A stretch of 64,000 nt of DNA from contig JANJXV010000006.1 of assembly GCA_024803745.1 (NCBI GenBank), forward strand, positions 45,539,001 through 45,603,000, written 5' to 3'. Below, piece by piece: positions 54,901-58,528 of this stretch. The translations under genes were made by a program, and so were the position numbers. Positions within the stretch are counted from its first letter, which is position 1. Each line of letters starts with the position of its first letter. The notes beneath the pieces were generated by a model. That model was not told the DNA's origin, did no database searches, and saw nothing but the letters and a program-made list of their open reading frames with translations. Source of the stretch: Megascapheus bottae (taxonomy: Eukaryota > Chordata > Mammalia > Rodentia > Geomyidae).

Positions 54901-57424
54901 TCAGGAAACTTTAAAAATGGAACTTGGTTGGAGAAGTAGTTAATAAAGGACCATGCCTTTGAAGGGGTTACACCTGGTCCCTGACCCTGTCTCTTCCATT
55001 TTGCTTCTTGTCCACCATAATGTGAACAGCCTCCTCATCTTCCACATGTTACCACTTGATATTCTCCATCTGTCATTTTCAGCATCTCAATCTAAAATGT
55101 GTTTTACATTTCAAATTTCAACATTTCTATTTTATTCAGTAAACCACTTTATATAAATAAAGGCTTATAATAAATGCTTTTCAGTAGATAGTACATCACA
55201 TTGGAAGGCTGAAAATTATGACACAATTTAATAGCAATTACAGTTCACATTTGTCTTATCATGTCCACTAAATTCTAAGCTTCCTAAAGGCAAGATAAAT
55301 ATCTTAATTATGTATCTCTACAGTAAAAACACAGACCACTAGAGATATAGCTCACTGAGAGAGCACATGTGCAGCTTGTGCAAGGTCCTAGACTTGATAT
55401 TTGTAGCAAAGGAAAACAAAAATACAAAAAAATGAACTATCCATATAATCCCAATCTGTAAATAAAAGATGCTTCTGGAAAATAAAAAACTTACTTTCTC
55501 CGATTGATATGACAATCCAAGCTAAGAATATAAACACAGCAAAGATGCTATTTGTTCTGGACCTATATCCAATTAACTTTAGGATGATGCCATAATAAAA
55601 TACAACAGATATAGGAAGCCAGCACAGGGTCCACTGAATCAGTTATGCTTCATGAATACTTGGAATAAAAGGAAAGACCTAAAAATATCTGTCAAGCAAA
55701 GTTATAAACCAAATATTTTGCTAGTCACCTTCACATATATCATAACATTTGCTATTAGGAGAATTTGTGAGATTTCCGTATATAGATATCAACAAATACT
55801 CACTGCGTACTACATAACTTAAAAATACAGAATACGTGAAAGAGGTAAAAGTAAGTAAAGAGAAAGTAGTGCAAACTGAATAGCTGGAACCATAAAGTGG
55901 TAAGTAAAAAATAAAGCATGGCTGGGGGCCGGGGGCTCATGCTACTGTAATCCTGGCTATTCAAGAGTTTGAGATCTGAGGACCATGGTTCAAAGCCAGT
56001 CTGGGAAGAACAGTCTGTGAGACTCTTATCTCCAATAACCTACTCAGGATAAGCCAAAAATGGTGCTGTGTGGCTCAATCAGTAGAGCGCTAGCTTTAAA
56101 CAAAGGAAACTCAGTGACAAAACACCCAGCTCCTGATTTCAAGAAGGAAAACAAACAAATTTGAAGCCAGGCTAGGATATGTTTCAAGACAAAGACAAAT
56201 AATGTTTTCTTTTCAGCAAAGAACAAGGTATTCTTTTGAGGCAGGGTCTCACTGTCACCCACTCCAAGGTTTGGAACATAGGCTATTTCAACCTTATCCT
56301 TTCATTCTGGATTATAGTCAAGAGCCACCTCAAGTTCAGAGTAAGCTCTTCTACATAAATTTCACCATTTGATTTTGTTGTTGTTGCTTTTTTTTTCTTT
56401 CTTATAGGTCATGGAGCTAGAACTCTGGGCCTGGGCGCTGTCCCTAAGCAGTTCAGCTCAAGGCTACTGCCCTAACCCAGGAGTCACAGCTCAACTTCCA
56501 GTTTTCTAGTGCTTATTGGTGATGAGTCTTTTGCGCTGGAATTGGCCTCAGATCTCAGCCTCCTGAATAGCTAGGATTACAAGTGTGAGCTACCTCACCT
56601 AGCACCATTTGATTTTTTAAAGGGCCAAGTTTTTTTTTGGTTTTTTGTTTTTTGCCAGTCATGGGGCTTGAACTCAGAGCCTACGCATTGTCCTTGGACT
56701 TTTTCTTGGAGCTAGGGCTTTGAGCCAGAGCACCACTTCCTTTTTTTTTTTTTTTTTACTATATATGTGGTGCTGAGGAATCAAACCCAGATCTTCATGT
56801 ATACTAGGCAAGCACTCTACCACTAGGCCAAACTCCCGGTCCCTAAAGAGGCAAGTTTTATCACAACTTTGTGAGATCTCAAGAGAGATTAGTGACTGCT
56901 TCCACTAACAGGAGTTTCTTTGTTTATTGCAGTTCTATGGTCAAAGTGTTTCTAATTCCTGGAAGCTTCAAGGTCATTTTCTGCATACAATTATGACTCA
57001 AAGTTTCAAGCTTCTACTTAGTTGTGTGTGCATTCTCTTAATAAAGACACTATAAATTTCTAGTTCTTAGCATTTCTAAGGTCTAGAGAAAATTGGGTAA
57101 GATAAAAATGTCTAGGTTCAAATTCAGGATTGTTTCAATATAAGCCAATCTAATTCAAACTTTAAAAAAAAAAGGCCAAAAAAAAAAAGAAAGGAGTTTG
57201 ACCTAATGATAGGGTGCTTGCCTAGCATGCACGGATATGGATTTAATTCCTTGGTACCACATACAGAGAAAAGATGGAAAGTGGTGCTGTGGCTCAAGTG
57301 GTAGAGCTCTATCCTTGAGAAAACCCAAGGACAGTGTTCAAGCCCTGAGTTCAATCCCCAAGACTGGCAAAAAAAAAAAAAAAAGTGTATTTTAGTTTAT
57401 GTGCTTTCCTAATTCACATTAGTA

Positions 57425-57455
<31 letters not shown>

Positions 57456-58483
57456 TCTGGTGAGAATCTAGAACGGGGTGAAATGGATCAAGACATATAG
57501 TATTCATAAATTGCTTTGTTAAATGACAACTCGTTAGTGCTACCATTTAAAGATAGTTTAAAAATAAATAAACAGGGGCCAGGAGTGTGGCCTAGTGATA
57601 GAGTGCTTGCTTAGCATACACTAAGCCAGAGGTTCAATTCCTGGGCAACACATATACAGAAAAGGCCAGAAGTGGTGCTGTAGCTGAAGTGGTGGAGCGA
57701 TAGCCTTGAGAAAGCTGAAGGACAGTACCCAGGCCCTGAGTTCAAGTTCCAAGACTGAGGAATAAAATAGCATCTTTCACAACTATGATCCTAACTTACT
57801 CAGGAAGCTGAGATCTGAGAATCTGTTTGAAACCAGCCCCGGAAAGTCCAAGAGGCTCATTTCCAACTAATCCATTAAAAAGCTGGAAAGGGAGCTGTGG
57901 CTCAAGTAGAACAAAAACGCCAAGAAACTGGAACAAAAAAGCCAAAAAACTGCACCCAGGCTCTAAGTCCAAGCATGAGGACCTGCACTTCCCTCTCTGC
58001 TCCCTCCAACTACCGCCCCCCACCAGCCAAAAAAAAAAATCTCTTCAGGGTAACTTTCTTTCTCTCCTCCCCCATCCCCAGACTGGGGATTGAATTCTGA
58101 GCCCTGGAGATAATAGTCTCAGAGCCATGCCCTGCCTGGGCTGGCTTTGAACGCTGATCCTCCCATCTCAGCATCCTCAGTAGCTAGGATTGTGGACGTG
58201 AGGCACTGGTGGCAGGCTTCACGGTAACTTTTTAAATATTCTCTGTGGATACACTTAATCTTGTTTGGGACTTCTGAAGAAAAGAAAAAGATTCTCTATC
58301 AGCTACTGTCCTTTCTTCTGAGCATAAGGTGTGGGAACCCTTACCCTTCCGGAGTCACAAAACAGACTCCCCTCAGCAACACTCCCACTCCCAACCCCAA
58401 AACACTCTTCTCGTCCTACAAATAAAATTGAACAACAGCAACGAAAAAGACTTTCTCGATGTGTGGCTCCTTAGACATTAATG

Positions 58484-58528
<45 letters not shown>

